Assembly: GCA_001931875.2 (NCBI GenBank)
Contig: MSJH02000799.1
Location: 186,001 to 250,000, forward strand
Reading direction: 5' to 3'
Origin: Byssochlamys sp. IMV 00236
Lineage: Eukaryota > Ascomycota > Eurotiomycetes > Eurotiales > Thermoascaceae
DNA: 64,000 nucleotides
Made by a program: the position numbers and the translations under genes. The notes beneath the pieces were generated by a model that saw only the letters and a list, made by a program, of their open reading frames with translations, had not been told where the DNA came from and did not search any database. Of this stretch, positions 53,037-64,000 are shown one piece after another. How positions within the stretch are numbered: position 1 is the first letter of the stretch; each line of letters starts with the position of its first letter.

Positions 53037-53937
53037 AGGAAAAAGGAGACAGTGACATTTGCATTATGAAATTGGTATAGTTTAAGAAATGGGATCCCCT
53101 ATGCGAAGAAAAGAAAGGACACAACCGTTGAAGTCCAACCATTGGCACACGGAACTATGCTGTAACGCTTTACAAGACGTTCACTACGGCTTTAATTTTC
53201 CTCGAGTCTTGCTCCCAGACACAGTTTCCGCGCAACTACGGCTTTCTTCAATAGACAATGTAGGTCTGAGTGTATTGGGGGACAGGTATCCAGGAGCTGT
53301 TCACTTGTCAACAGTACCTCCAGTCTGTCCCAACCAAGTATGCGTGAGAATAGGGCGTAGGAATAAGTGCCTAGGGATAGTGGCTTCATTAAAAGTTGCA
53401 CGTCAGTTAGGAAAGCTTAAAGAGGCAAAATAACACATACTCTGCGAAATCGTTGGCCCAGTTTCCTGTACCTGTGCCTAGATCAAGTGCGCACTGCATA
53501 TGCAGACAGAGGGGAGAGTGTGTGCAAGGTTGGCTTGCAGAAGCAGCTGTCATATATCCAATGGTGGATCTTCCCCATACATGACTGTCTGATTATAAAA
53601 TTTGCGACATGCTGTTGCACTGTACATGAATGAATGGACAATTTACTTTCTTGTTGGATAGGTACCAATTCGGCTAGCTCCGAGTTGGCGGACTGACGTC
53701 GACGCGACCGCGGGCTTGAAAATGACAGATTCGTACACAATAATTACAGTCGGTCTCTCAGTAACTGCATCGGTATGTTACTGCTATATGTGACTGGATC
53801 ATGAGTCGATATCTATTTTAGGGACGCGACGCACTGTGACTTGGCTCTCTTTCGAGCTCTTCTGGTTCCCCTCCTGACCATCCTCTTTACCCCGCTATCG
53901 CACACTTGATCACTTCTCGAGCCCAAAAACGCGCAAT
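53037..53937. other. Intergenic region
   Basis: No gene is supported. The 114-codon frame at 53089-53433 has no recognisable content. The last 200 bp are the leader of the E2 gene. Confidence 0.55.
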
Positions 53938-54527
53938 ATGGGCAGTCAAAAGAGGATAGCAAAGGTATTAGTTGCTCCAAGATTAAAGATTCCAAATGCA
54001 TCTCTAACTGGGTACAGGAGCTCAGCGAGCTCGTCGAGTCTCCTCCGCCAGGCATCAAGGTTGAGCTTGCCGATGAGTCGGACATCTATAAATGGAAAGT
54101 GTACATGGAGGGTCCCGAGGGTTCACCATACCAGGTAAGACATGAGACACGTAGTGCTCCATGAAGAGAAACAAAAGGACACGAGAGATGCTAACTAAGG
54201 GGACTTCCATAGGGCGGTACTTTCTTAATAAACCTCACGTTGCCGAGCGCCTATCCTTTCAAACCCCCTACAATTTCCTTCGGCACCAAAATATACCACC
54301 CGAACGTCACGAACGATGACAAGGGGAGCATGTGCCTTGGCATGCTGAAGTCGGATGAGTGGAAACCTAGCTCGCGTATTTCTTCCGTGCTTGAGTTCGC
54401 CCGACAGCTCTTGTCAGAGCCGATGCCTGATGATGCGGTCGAGGGTCGCATTGCGGAACAATACAAGAATGACCGGAGCAAGTTCAATGAGATTGCAGCC
54501 GAATGGACAAAGCAATATGCACACTGA
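53938..54527 (+). CDS. Ubiquitin-conjugating enzyme E2, 152 aa, three exons
   Basis: This E2 accepts ubiquitin from E1 as a thioester on its active-site cysteine and passes it on with E3 ligases. Exons are 53938-53964 (only nine codons), 54018-54134 and 54213-54527; introns are 53 and 78 nt, both in phase 0. The domain is a complete single UBC fold: the N-terminal helix KRIAKELSELVESPPPGIKV, the YKWKVYMEGPEGSPYQGGTF strands, the PF loop YPFKPPTISFGTKIYHPNV with HPN at 77-79, and the catalytic Cys89 in KGSMCLGML. C-terminal helices follow (EGRIAEQYKNDRSKFNEIAA, EWTKQYA). No N- or C-terminal extension is present, so it is a class I E2. It is close to the Ubc4/Ubc5-type proteins but not a clear orthologue of them. 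All key residues are intact. Confidence 0.95.
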
Positions 54528-55538
54528 AAGTAGTGAGCCATAGAAGGAAGCCAATATACAGTTGACAGGGCCCTGCTTCAGGCACGAATAGAGAGTTGTT
54601 GTTCCTGAAGACTTCTACTATCCGGGAGGATCAGTCTCCTTCCCTGGTCCTCAGGAATATGTGTTCACTTACGGCCGACTCATGCATGGCTCAAGCTGCA
54701 CATGGTATAGACGGCTGCACTAGCATACTGATTCTTCCCTTCTTCCAAGGGCTATTTAGCGTAGAGATCTGAACAGAGACTACATTTCCATCTGCATTCC
54801 TATTTACTTGTAGGTAGATCCCAGATAATTTGTTCCAATTGTGCAGACTTAATACTTCAGAGAAGGCCCAGAAGCTCATATATTGAGTGTGTTGTACCAC
54901 GCAAAGGGTTTGCAATAGGTCTGGTCTTAGATTGTGGTGCAGGAATTTGCAATAGTATATACACCATACTATGAGCGGTGGCATAATAGTGTTCTTGTCA
55001 CGAGCCTCATTCGAAATATCTTTCGGACTCTACTATATAGTAAGAATACACGTCAATTCATATCCTGCAAGGAGATAATGCCGAGCGAAGTTGCCGCGAT
55101 ACACTTTCGGCGACACAAAATGCGGGGAAGCAGTAGTTAGGTAGTTAGTGGTCAATATGTACTGGCAACTAAGCATTAACCACGAAGGATAGCATAATGA
55201 GGGGGATTTTCCGGGGATAATGCTAGGTCTTACTGTTAGTAGCTGAACCTGACTCCTAAGTCTAGAGTCCCATGGTCGGTTACATGTGGCTTTTCGGTGC
55301 TCTTAGAGTAAGACGGAACACGAGGATACGCTTGATTTGAGGCGTGCAACGAGTACTTGATATGCGGGGTTGTCTTAGAGACACCGCTTTGATAGATCGA
55401 GGAGTGTCTTCCCTTAGAAATCATCGGATATGTAATAAGAGAAAATCCCTGAGATCAGCACCTGTTTCGACGTTGCATCTTCCTGTCTCTACTCTTCCCG
55501 TGAATGCGCATAAACCGTACTTAAGCATATCCATACTA
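54528..55538. other. Intergenic region
   Basis: No gene is seen between the E2 and the P450. The stretch is AT-rich around 54950-55160. The in-frame open sequence before the P450 ATG (from 55344) lacks protein-like content, so 55539 is preferred as the start. Confidence 0.55.
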
Positions 55539-57435
55539 ATGGCGGTCCTAGAAAGCATCATATCTCTTCTCTACTCTCATACCTTAATCCTCCTGCTTAT
55601 AGTTCCGATAATCCATCTCGGACGCAACTACTTTACACCAGGAGCAAGATCTGTTCCAGGTCCTTTCTTCGCGAAACTGACAAATCTGTGGCGCTTCATC
55701 GATGTTGCCAAAGGCCGTCCAGAAGTCACTCTGTATCGACTGCACAAGAAGCATGGAGACTATGTCCGACTCGGTCCGAACGTTGTCAGCGTGAGGAACC
55801 TCGAGGTACTAAAAGAGATATACGGGATCAATAAGGGATATCAGAAGGTCTTTGTCTCTATCTCCCTTTTCCCTGCAGTTAATTTGTCCTCTATGTATAG
55901 GTATCGGAAACAGTATGAATATTTCAGAGATTACGAATTCTAATAATGCCAGATTGAGTTCAATAGACAGCTTTCTATCGCGTCCAACAACAACTAGTTA
56001 ATGGGAGACCCTCGCAAACGCTCTTCACCACTCTAAATGACGATTTCCACGCCGCTATTAAGCGGCCGATATCAGCTGCCTACTCGATGAGCACATTGAC
56101 GGAATTCGAGCCATTTGTTGACAATACCATTCATACGTTCTTCCGTAAACTCGATGAGTTCGCTGAGAAGAATGAGCCGTGTGATATTGCGAAGTGGTTG
56201 CAGTACTGTGAGTTTCTCCCATGTATACTATACTATATTACTACAGGATATGCACCAAGTTGCTAACTTCCTGCTGCAGACGCGTTCGATGTCATTGGCG
56301 AGATCACATTTAGCAAGGCGTTAGGCTTCCTAGAATCCGGACACGATGTAGATGGGATTGTTGAGAGTATAGAAAAGAACCTGGATTACGCTGGAAAGGT
56401 ATGTCCATTAGTTCTTTGCTCCATATACCTAAGCCTGCAGTATCTACCACTCGTTACTGAGTCCAAACTTCTCACAACAAACAGACCGGCCAAATGCCTT
56501 GGCTCGATTACCTGTTCGTCAAGAACCCTCTCCGACAACTCCTCCGAGGCGGCTCCACCACTGCTATAGCCCAATTCGCAAGGAACAGAGTCCAAGAACG
56601 TCTCTCGCAATCAGACACGAAATCATTCACACGACGAGACTTCCTGAGTCGATTCTTCGAAGCTAAAGAAATCCATCCGAACATCGTCGACGACAAACAA
56701 GTTATATCATATACCATCAGCAACGTGAATGCCGGCTCCGACACCACTGCTATTTCACTACGAGCGATCCTCTACTACACCCTGAAGAACCCAAATGTAT
56801 ATTCGAAACTGCGTCAAGAACTTGACGAAGCCAAGAGTTCCGGCAGGATTTCATCCCCCGTTACATGGAAAGAGAGTCAAGAGCTGCCGTACCTCGACGC
56901 CGTCATCAAAGAGGCCCTCCGTTTGCATCCGGCTGTGGGCTTACTTCTCGAACGTATCGTGCCTGATGGAGGTCTAAAACTACCCGACGGACCGTATCTC
57001 CCACCCGGGACGATCGTTGGTGTTAATCCATGGATCATCCATCGTACAGACGTCTTCGGTGAAGATGTAGATGCTTTTATCCCGGAGCGTTGGCTACAAG
57101 GGGAGAAAGAGTCGAATGCTGAATTTGCCGTTAGGAAACAGAAGATGATTCGCGCAACGTACACTTTTGGAGCAGGAACAAGAACGTGTATTGGGAAGAA
57201 TATCAGTCTGTTGGAAATCTATAAGTTGATTCCGTCGCTTTTTCAGAGTTATAACGTATGTAGCATGTCTCGTCCCTCTGTTTGCTCCTTTTCTTTTTTT
57301 ATGCGTGAGAAGCAAAATGCTAATGCTAACGACCTCATTCAGATCGAGCTGGAGAACCCAGATAGGGAATGGGAAATTGTCAATGCATGGTTCGTCCGTC
57401 AGAAGAATATGAATATTAAGCTTTCTAGGAGATAA
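55539..57435 (+). CDS. Cytochrome P450, pisatin-demethylase/benzoate-hydroxylase-like, 510 aa, five exons
   Basis: Exons are 55539-55847, 55967-56207, 56280-56398, 56485-57255 and 57343-57435; introns are 119, 72, 86 and 87 nt. The first intron contains several decoy acceptors; ending it at CAATAG (55966) gives GYQKTAFYRVQQQLVNGRPS, as expected for the family. The start at 55539 gives a normal membrane anchor (SLLYSHTLILLLIVPIIHLG). Signature motifs are the proline hinge VPGPFFAKLTNLWR, the I-helix NAGSDTT (305-311), the ExxR KEALR (366-369), the PERW segment (423-426) and the haem loop FGAGTRTCIGKN with Cys458. Relatives in this group (pisatin demethylase, benzoate 4-monooxygenase type) act on aromatic or phytoalexin-like compounds. 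The substrate here is not known. It converges with an acyltransferase gene 250 bp downstream. Confidence 0.93.
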
Positions 57436-57445
57436 TAATTAGGAG

Positions 57446-57465
57446 TTTTTTTTTTTTTTTTTTTT
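57446..57465. repeat. Poly(T) tract
   Basis: A homopolymer of about 20 T residues lies just after the P450 stop codon, in the 3' spacer between convergent genes. Its exact length is uncertain because of sequencing error at homopolymers. Confidence 0.8.
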
Positions 57466-57685
57466 GATTCCGGCCTTGAAAAAATCTCATATATCAGGTT
57501 GGAGCTTGTGTGGAGCCATGTTGTCCCATATAGGACTCCGGAGTATATCAGTATTACTAAAGGAATGAATCCAGTAACTAAATAACCTCTGGGAGATCAT
57601 GACAACTCCATCCCCCACAACCAAAACTTCCCACGTGGAACGGAACGCCTGTGTCCAAAACGAAGAACGAGGGAATTCTGGCAGG

Positions 57686-59249
57686 TCACGAGACACAGTT
57701 TCTGATCACCACCGTGGGCAACAGACCACCATTTCCGTCCAGTTTCTCTTTCTCACGATTAGCACTTGGTGTTCTTCCCCATGTGCGAGCAAATTTCTCG
57801 AAGGCGTTTGTCGCGGTTCCGAAGTATGGCTCTACTTTCCGCAACCACAGCCTGGCAACCACGAGCAAGAAGGCGAAGAAGATAGGACACACTATTATTA
57901 GCTTCAGGAAACTCGGGATTGGAATCGCCGAGTTGGGATCCGGTGTGCCATCCTCCAAGACAGCAGGTTTGAAAAAGAGAGCTGATGGTAGGAACAACAT
58001 ATAAGTCATGACCGACCGCATCAAAGGACCGTGCAGCAGGTAGATTGGAAAGCTTATTTCGCCCAGCCAGAGTAGCCAGCGATTCGAAAGGCCATGTCGC
58101 ATAGAAGGTGAGAACAAGATGGCGAAGCACACCATTTGGGCGCCTATGCCAGCAAAGAAACGCCCCATGTTCGCACCGGCTGGAAAGATTGCCAGGCCGA
58201 TTTGCCATAGTTGTCTTGTCCATGCGGTCTGTTCATAGAATTCATCCGGGAATGAACATAGGTATAAACCCAAAATAGCGAAGGGATATGGTATAATTTC
58301 GACAAGGAGGGATTTTGGACTCGGTGGAGGAAGGAGAGATAATTCGGCCAGTATCATACCGGCAAACGCGTTAATACCGACAATACCTGTTCACAATACC
58401 TGTCAGTTCAATTGAAGTCTTTTTTTAAATAGTTGGACACCGCTTCCTTAGATCTTACAGTCATTAGTCGCCCAGCTCCACATGTACAAGATGATCTCCG
58501 CAGTAAGACGGAATCTAGGCGACGTGTTGACCGTTGCCAGTAAGGTCATGAAGACATATAATGAAGCCTTGAAGAGGCTCAGGAGTGCCCATTGCGGCTG
58601 GTCATACTGGTTGTCTCCATAGACCCATGTCGAGATCAGTTGGCGTACCAGATCCCCGACTGCAGCAGGCCATGACGGACTAGGCTGTGGACTCGTCGCA
58701 CTCAACCAGTACGCGTCCGTTTTCTTAGCAATTTTGAAGGCACCGAATTGACAGAAGAACCATGCAATGACAGTGACAGCCGCTGCTGGAAATACTAGTC
58801 TCCCAGTCCTCCTAAACGCGCTTGTCGCTAACGTGTTGAGGGCATCACTCACTGCGCCGGAACGCGCTAGAGTTGCTGGCTTCAAAGAATTGACAAATCC
58901 GAGAAGTACGAAGAAGATCGCGACGAATGCTTGACCCTGGCCTACCAGACGAAAGAACGGGCGTTGGAAAAGAGCGACTGAGCCGTCTTCACCGAAGGAC
59001 GGAGGTACGATATATCTGGCGAAACAGAGGGTCGTGTGACTGGCGACCACACCAACTGCGGCTATTCCTCGAAGGCCCTGGTGAGTCGCAAAAGCAGTCA
59101 GTCAGTCAGTCAGTCTTCAGATAACTAACTGCATTGAATTGAATTGAGTGAACTAGCTCGTCAATCGAACATACATCTGCCCAGCTGGTGTTCCGGACAC
59201 GGCTGGGAGTTAGCTTCTTCGGGTGGTCAGCAAGGGCGGCGACGGTCAT
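57686..59249 (-). CDS. Acyltransferase-3 family multi-pass membrane protein, 464 aa, three exons
   Basis: Exons are 59175-59249, 58459-59077 and 57686-58386; introns are 97 and 72 nt. The second intron has two overlapping possible acceptors (GTATTGTGAACAG); the later one keeps the frame and gives TNDCIVGINAFAG. The N-terminus (RNTSWADGLRGIAAVGVVAS, then HTTLCFARY with His39) is the standard opening of acyltransferase 3 (OafA-like) proteins, in which RGIAA and a conserved His lie on the first membrane segment. About ten helices follow, including FVAIFFVLLGFVNSLKPATL and WLLWLGEISFPIYLLHGPLM, the latter also typical of the family. These enzymes transfer acyl groups to sugars or small molecules. 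In fungi several act in secondary metabolism. The donor and acceptor are unknown. The gene converges with the P450 at 55539-57435. Confidence 0.88.
59097..59115. repeat. (CAGT)n repeat inside the first intron of the acyltransferase gene
   Basis: About four and a half GTCA/CAGT units lie within the first intron (59078-59174) of the minus-strand acyltransferase-3 gene. They are not coding and contain no branch-site consensus that I can point to. Confidence 0.8.
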
Positions 59250-61611
59250 CGCGACCAAATAACCATAGCTTTTCAAAAGAGAGGCACTAGAGAGAAGGTT
59301 GCGGATTTCAACCTTCGCAGCACTCGATGAACGAATGTGAGAGCAAACGCAAAGAGAGGAGGAGCGAACGGAATCGAGCTATGAGTGAAGCATCGCAGTT
59401 GAAACAGCTAGATGTGAATCATATTCCTCGGGTGGAATCCTCTGCGCAGTTACAGATTCTCCGCGCGTGACATGGGCTTGTTGCAGGTCGATCGACAGGG
59501 AATCCGGCTCACTGGGAGACAGACATACGAGTTGATCCAGCATTGTTCTGGAAGCATTCTGGTATGCGGTTTACGGACCAGAGCGAACGACCCCATAGTA
59601 GTCCAGAAACATGGCTGCAGCCACCAGGGCAAACACCCGATGTCTGTGGATCAGGGACTGCCATAGATATTCTTGCTAGTTACAGGTTTCAACGCCCTGG
59701 GACTTGTTCAGCGGGGATGTTTAGCTTCCAGCCTCTCCGTACGTTCCTGATTGCATAACCAGGGTAGACTACTCCGTAGACCACGTCTCCTGTAAAGTTG
59801 TTTACGGGTCCCACGATAAGTTAATTAATTAATTACCCGGCTGGGTTTGATGGTCAGTGCTTCGCGCAGTTAACTAATAATAATAATAATATTAGTTAAC
59901 TAAATATTACGGCTGACTGACTGATTTATCGCGCGCTGTTCCTTTCGGGAATTTAGAGGAATTGGGTAAATGGGTAACTATCATTCCGAATCCCCATGAG
60001 CATTGGAAATCCACGACTCCGGGCTATGGATCATTTATGGTATTTGCTTTTGCCACGAATATAGACTAGCAAAAGGGGCGTATTGTTATATTGCCTGTCA
60101 ACACGGAATCCCCGCCGAACCCGGTATTTTTACCATTTTTACCATCAGATATCATTTTCGCTACATAACCCACGAAACGCCACGTTCCGCATTTTCCTTG
60201 TTGGAGATCCTGATCTCGTTCCCGTGTTTCCTGAGGGGTTTAGATAGAGCAAGCGGGGAGAGTGATATACGTCTTTTCTGACATGACAGATGATACTGAG
60301 AAAGCTGTCCACCACCACACAATCTGGCCATGCGATATGCAAGGACTATCAGCAGACTGCATTACTACGTCCGCGAGAGTGGCCTGTAAACACTCCGTCC
60401 TGTACAACTGATCGTCGGCTTACGCAGCCTAGCAATCATTCAATCATTCAATCGTTCAATCATCAAGCAGACCGGGTCTTCTCCGTAGCGACCCCGCTTC
60501 CTTAGGCGACGGGGGACGTATGCAATGCTTTGCTTTTTTTTTTTTTCTTTCTTTTTTTTCCCCCTTCGAACGGTCTTCGCATGGAAAAGTACCGGGACTC
60601 CAATTGTCAGAGATGGCGCAGATCATTGAAGCCCAGCTACTCAACGTTCAGATATGTGGTTAGCAGCCGATTAGCTTTGGACCTACGGGACACCGGCCAT
60701 GGCAGTCTGCGAACGGGGGCCAACCCCTGTTTTTCCGAAGCGCGACGGTTCGTCCACTGGGGATAAAATTAGTTAATTAAATATTTAGCTAGAAGAAAGA
60801 ACAGCAACGAATGGGTTTCTAGGGTCCACTAATTACTCCTTAGCAGGATTCGTGCGTGATCACAGCGAGACGAGGTGCCGCAGTCGACAGGCGAACAGAT
60901 GTTCCCTCCTGACAGAATGGACCATCTAATAATAATCATAACAAGAATAAGAGAATGATTATAATGATAATAATACTGGAGCCAGTATTGATATCATCAC
61001 CAGCTGGAAAGACGATGGCAAAAAGAAAAAAAAAAAGAAGAAGAAGAAGATGATGCTGAAGAAAAGAAAAAGAAACAGAAAATCAACGAACGGCGGTTGC
61101 TTGGCATTTATTGCGTTCTGATACGTCACTGATACAATAATATAATACCGAACAGAGACTATACTGGCTGCATCCTAGCGTGATCTTCTTCCCTACTGCT
61201 CTCGTCCATCACCGCTGGGAAAACACATCTTTTCTGAGTCTTCTCTCGACATGGCCCAGGTTGGCTGCTACACTGTCCTCGCCCAAGAGGACTCAACCTC
61301 CAATTGATCTTGAACAGCCTCCTGAGCATCATCTTGGAGTGTGGCGGCCGTTTGATCTCTCTCTCGCCTCTTCCGCTCGTTTCCCCCCCACGCTCTCTTG
61401 TGTACCATAGCCCAACGGATTCTCCCGTTTGCCTCTCTCCACACGCTGAACTCCAGGCCCCTTCTGGTCCCTCGTTGCATGACGGCCGAAATTCCAGCTC
61501 TTATTATAATCAAAAAGCTAGCCCTACCACCCCGTTGTATCTTTACTTGGTGAGCCAGTGTTACCAGTCTGAAACAAATGTCCAGCGAGAACTGGATTTC
61601 ACCTCGTGGCC
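59250..61611. other. Intergenic region with repeats, no gene seen
   Basis: This is the divergent promoter space for the acyltransferase gene and the TBC-domain gene. It contains an inverted repeat around a TAA tract at 59869-59900, an ATTCAATCATTCAATC repeat near 60438, a T-rich tract at 60531-60560, and AAG repeats at 61020-61070. Open frames below 100 codons are not supported. The TBC gene leader may start near 61200 and contain an intron. Confidence 0.5.
59869..59900. repeat. Inverted repeat GTTAACTAAT / ATTAGTTAAC around a TAA tract
   Basis: Two exact 10-bp inverted arms (59869-59878 and 59891-59900) enclose AATAATAATAAT. The layout resembles the hairpin at 17172-17225. There is no evidence of function. 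Confidence 0.7.
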
Positions 61612-64000
61612 ATGGTCACACCAAATGGAGACTCGCGATATTACCCTCCCGGGGGCCATGACGGTACAAATGGACTCCCGGAACGCCGTCGCATGCCACC
61701 GCCATGGCCGCTCGAGAACACAGGTTATGCTGTTCCTACTCCAACAACAGCTCCGGAGGGCCGGATACCGCACTCTCCTCGAACCCCTGTCACTGCCCGA
61801 TATCAACCGGCGCATGGCAGTCCACAACCACAGCCTTCGACTCCTCAGAACGAAACCTTCCACCCTCCACGGTCTCCGCCTCTTCAATATGGCCTTGGGT
61901 CTCCATATGGCGGCAGGATAGCATACCGATCGCCGACTTATCCGACGTTCACACCGGACCAGATTGGACAATGGCCGTTGGGGCCGAGGGAACCGCATGA
62001 TCGATGGACACCTCCAAGACGCCCACCTGGTCGTCCAGGGCTGCGCATTTCCATGTCAATGTCAAAGCTCAACAGCAGACGTCCCAATTACTTCGTGGAT
62101 GACTATCATCAAGTAGATACCAGTCCGCAAGCCCTCAGTCCTCCCTCCTTGGGTCCGCCCAGGTTCCCTTCCCATGTATCCGACAAATATGGGGATGACC
62201 CCGGCAGATGCAGTATGAATTCCGCTATCACGAGTTCGAGTGTTGAGCAAACTAGCGGGACAGAGCGGAGCAGTGTTATGACAAAGAGTAGCTCGGTCAC
62301 GGACTTGTCGCCAGACACGCCAGATGGGCCGTACGCACCTTACGAGAAAGACGGAGGCATGAGCGTTGAAGATGCTATCTCCATGTATCTGGACGGGTTT
62401 AGTGATGTGCCAGAGGAGGATACCGATGAGGTAGAGCGGCAGGACGTCATTGCCACAGGCGACTCTGATCAGGCATCCGGCCCTACAGAGACTGATGAGG
62501 AATTCGAAGTATCGTCACCGAGATATGAGATCGCGGCGGAAGATGAGCATAACTGGTCTTCTAATCCTACGGAACTCGACGAGCAAGCGGAAAGGCGCAC
62601 AGAGAGCCTGTTGGAGGCTATGGGCACCTCGATGGGAGATACAGCAGAGATCCCTGAATACGAGACAGATAATCCGAGTCCGGCAGATCAAGCTTCTGAA
62701 GAGTCGGTCAGACCTCCGGTGCAAGAAACCAAGATTATTGTCCCAGGTGTCGTTCCACCGCCCTTGCTCTCGGGGTCAGGGGACAGAGACCGCTACGGAT
62801 TCCGCAAGGCAACCCATCACGTCACCATAGATCAATATGAATCCTGGAATCGACAATACACTAAATTTCAGGAACATCGGAAATTGAAATGGCGCGAATT
62901 ACTCAAGGAGAGTAACTTGGACGCTACGGATCCCTCTGCCTTCCCTCCCAAGTCAAACAAGATCAAACGTTATATTCGAAAGGGGATACCTTCAGAATAC
63001 CGGGGTGCTGCTTGGTTTTGGTACGCCGGCGGATTCGACCACCTACATCGAAACCCAGGTCTCTATGATCAGCTCGTCGAACGCGCCATGGGGTCACCGA
63101 CCAACGATGACAAGGAACATATCGAACGTGATCTCCATCGTACATTTCCCGATAATATCCATTTTAAACCTGAGATGCCGGTCAACTCGGAGGGCATGGA
63201 TAGTAGCTCTGGTAGCAGCAACCCAATATACAGCTCAGCCATCGTGGAAACAGAGCTGATCCGATCCCTACGTCATGTGCTGTATGCTTTCTCCCTTCAT
63301 AACCCCAGGGTTGGCTATACTCAGTCTCTCAATTTCATTACTGGCATGCTCCTTCTCTTCCTTCCGGAGGAGAAAGCGTTTTGGATGCTACATATTATTA
63401 CATCCGTGTTACTTCCAGGCACCCACGAAATCAGTCTTGAAGGTGCCAACGTCGATCTCTGGATCCTCATGGTCCTGTTGAGGGAATCCCTTCCTTCAAT
63501 CTACAACAAGGTTGCCAGCGCTGGTCCAACGACATCCAAGACCAAGGTCCCAGCGATGACCGTGCAGACCCGGTTGCCTGATGTTACGCTTGGTCTAACT
63601 AACTGGCTGATGTCGCTATTCATTGGCAGTCTTCCTCTGGAGACTACTCTTCGCGTGTGGGACGTTTTCTTTTATGAAGGCTCAAAGACTTTCTTCCGAG
63701 TGGCGCTCGCGATATTCAAAGCAAGTGAAAAGGAAATTCTCGCCGTGTCTGACCCTATGGAAGTTTTCCAGATAATACAAACCGTGCCTAAGAAGTTGCT
63801 GGATGCGAATTCGTTACTCGAGGAGAGTTTTGCACGACGATATCGTGTTGGTCAGGGTAGGGTCGACTCCCTGAGAGCAGCGAGACGGGTGGCCGTCAGA
63901 GAGGAAAAGTTGCGGCGATCAATGATGGGCAATGCAGGACCGCTGAATGAAGCGGCCCGACCATCGACGAGTCGAGCCAAGAGCCCCATGCCAGCCTTAG
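61612..64000 (+). CDS. TBC-domain Rab GTPase-activating protein, N-terminal part (3' partial)
   Basis: The frame is open from a stop at 61570-61572 to the window end, at least 796 codons, and no stop is reached. The start is the ATG at 61612 in good context (GGCCATGG). An upstream coding exon is possible. Residues about 1-150 are Pro/Ser/Arg-rich and disordered; about 150-390 are acidic, with a Ser-rich part. A TBC domain begins near residue 450: IRKGIPSEYRGAAWFWYAGG (motif A), KEHIERDLHRTFPDN (the IxxDxxRT motif with the catalytic Arg finger), VGYTQSLNFITGMLLLFLPE (the YxQ motif with the Gln finger) and LRVWDVFFYEGSKTFFRVAL. Both dual-finger residues are present, so GAP activity on a Rab is likely. 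The Rab partner is unknown. It ends in a basic Ser/Pro-rich region cut off by the window edge. Confidence 0.9.
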   Translation, partial: MVTPNGDSRYYPPGGHDGTNGLPERRRMPPPWPLENTGYAVPTPTTAPEGRIPHSPRTPVTARYQPAHGSPQPQPSTPQNETFHPPRSPPLQYGLGSPYGGRIAYRSPTYPTFTPDQIGQWPLGPREPHDRWTPPRRPPGRPGLRISMSMSKLNSRRPNYFVDDYHQVDTSPQALSPPSLGPPRFPSHVSDKYGDDPGRCSMNSAITSSSVEQTSGTERSSVMTKSSSVTDLSPDTPDGPYAPYEKDGGMSVEDAISMYLDGFSDVPEEDTDEVERQDVIATGDSDQASGPTETDEEFEVSSPRYEIAAEDEHNWSSNPTELDEQAERRTESLLEAMGTSMGDTAEIPEYETDNPSPADQASEESVRPPVQETKIIVPGVVPPPLLSGSGDRDRYGFRKATHHVTIDQYESWNRQYTKFQEHRKLKWRELLKESNLDATDPSAFPPKSNKIKRYIRKGIPSEYRGAAWFWYAGGFDHLHRNPGLYDQLVERAMGSPTNDDKEHIERDLHRTFPDNIHFKPEMPVNSEGMDSSSGSSNPIYSSAIVETELIRSLRHVLYAFSLHNPRVGYTQSLNFITGMLLLFLPEEKAFWMLHIITSVLLPGTHEISLEGANVDLWILMVLLRESLPSIYNKVASAGPTTSKTKVPAMTVQTRLPDVTLGLTNWLMSLFIGSLPLETTLRVWDVFFYEGSKTFFRVALAIFKASEKEILAVSDPMEVFQIIQTVPKKLLDANSLLEESFARRYRVGQGRVDSLRAARRVAVREEKLRRSMMGNAGPLNEAARPSTSRAKSPMPAL

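Overview
The window is nuclear DNA of a filamentous ascomycete, most likely a member of the Eurotiales (Aspergillus or Penicillium type). The signs are short introns (48-119 nt) with GTRNGT-type donors, CTAAC-like branch sites and YAG/AAG acceptors, genes spaced 0.3-3 kb apart on both strands without operons, pyrimidine-rich leaders, and fungal families such as GH72, CFEM, DUF3433, AsaB/GA4-desaturase-like proteins and a pisatin-demethylase-like P450. The genus call is inference; no marker gene is present. I support 22 protein-coding genes, two of them cut by the window edges. I see no rRNA, tRNA, CRISPR or intact transposon. There is one 20-N assembly gap at 14413-14432.

Left part (1-22 kb): 3' end of an SRPK-type kinase; an unrecognised Cys/His-containing protein (-); a microsomal P450 (-, 4 exons); a type II membrane alpha-mannosyltransferase-like protein (+); a GPI-anchored GH72 beta-1,3-glucanosyltransferase (+, 3 exons); a large pseudokinase (-); and an MFS transporter of the anion:cation symporter/Dal5 type (-), whose eight exons look like debris in a plain ORF scan but join into 500 codons without a break.

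Middle (22-44 kb): an AT-rich, TAA/TAGGTA-rich island (about 21.5-24.9 kb) carries a small gene resembling Uma2/PD-(D/E)xK-fold proteins. It is followed by an AsaB/GA4-desaturase-like oxygenase, a mitochondrial-looking hemerythrin-domain protein, a duplicated DUF3433 membrane protein with an overlapping uORF, a GPI-anchored CFEM-like wall protein with only seven cysteines in the CFEM block (-), an acidic probable nuclear protein (-) and a single-pass membrane protein (-).

Right part (45-64 kb): a denser block, mostly on the + strand. It holds an unrecognised 313-aa protein, two BTB/POZ-type proteins, the SEC11 signal peptidase subunit, a ubiquitin-conjugating enzyme, and a second P450 that converges on an acyltransferase-3 family membrane enzyme (-). 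The block ends with the 5' part of a TBC-domain Rab GTPase-activating protein that runs off the window.

There is no obvious biosynthetic gene cluster (no PKS, NRPS or terpene synthase). The genes group loosely by theme: cell surface and wall (mannosyltransferase, GH72, CFEM protein, DUF3433), secretion and protein turnover (Sec11, E2, BTB, TBC), and oxidative or accessory metabolism (two P450s, AsaB-like enzyme, acyltransferase 3, ACS transporter).
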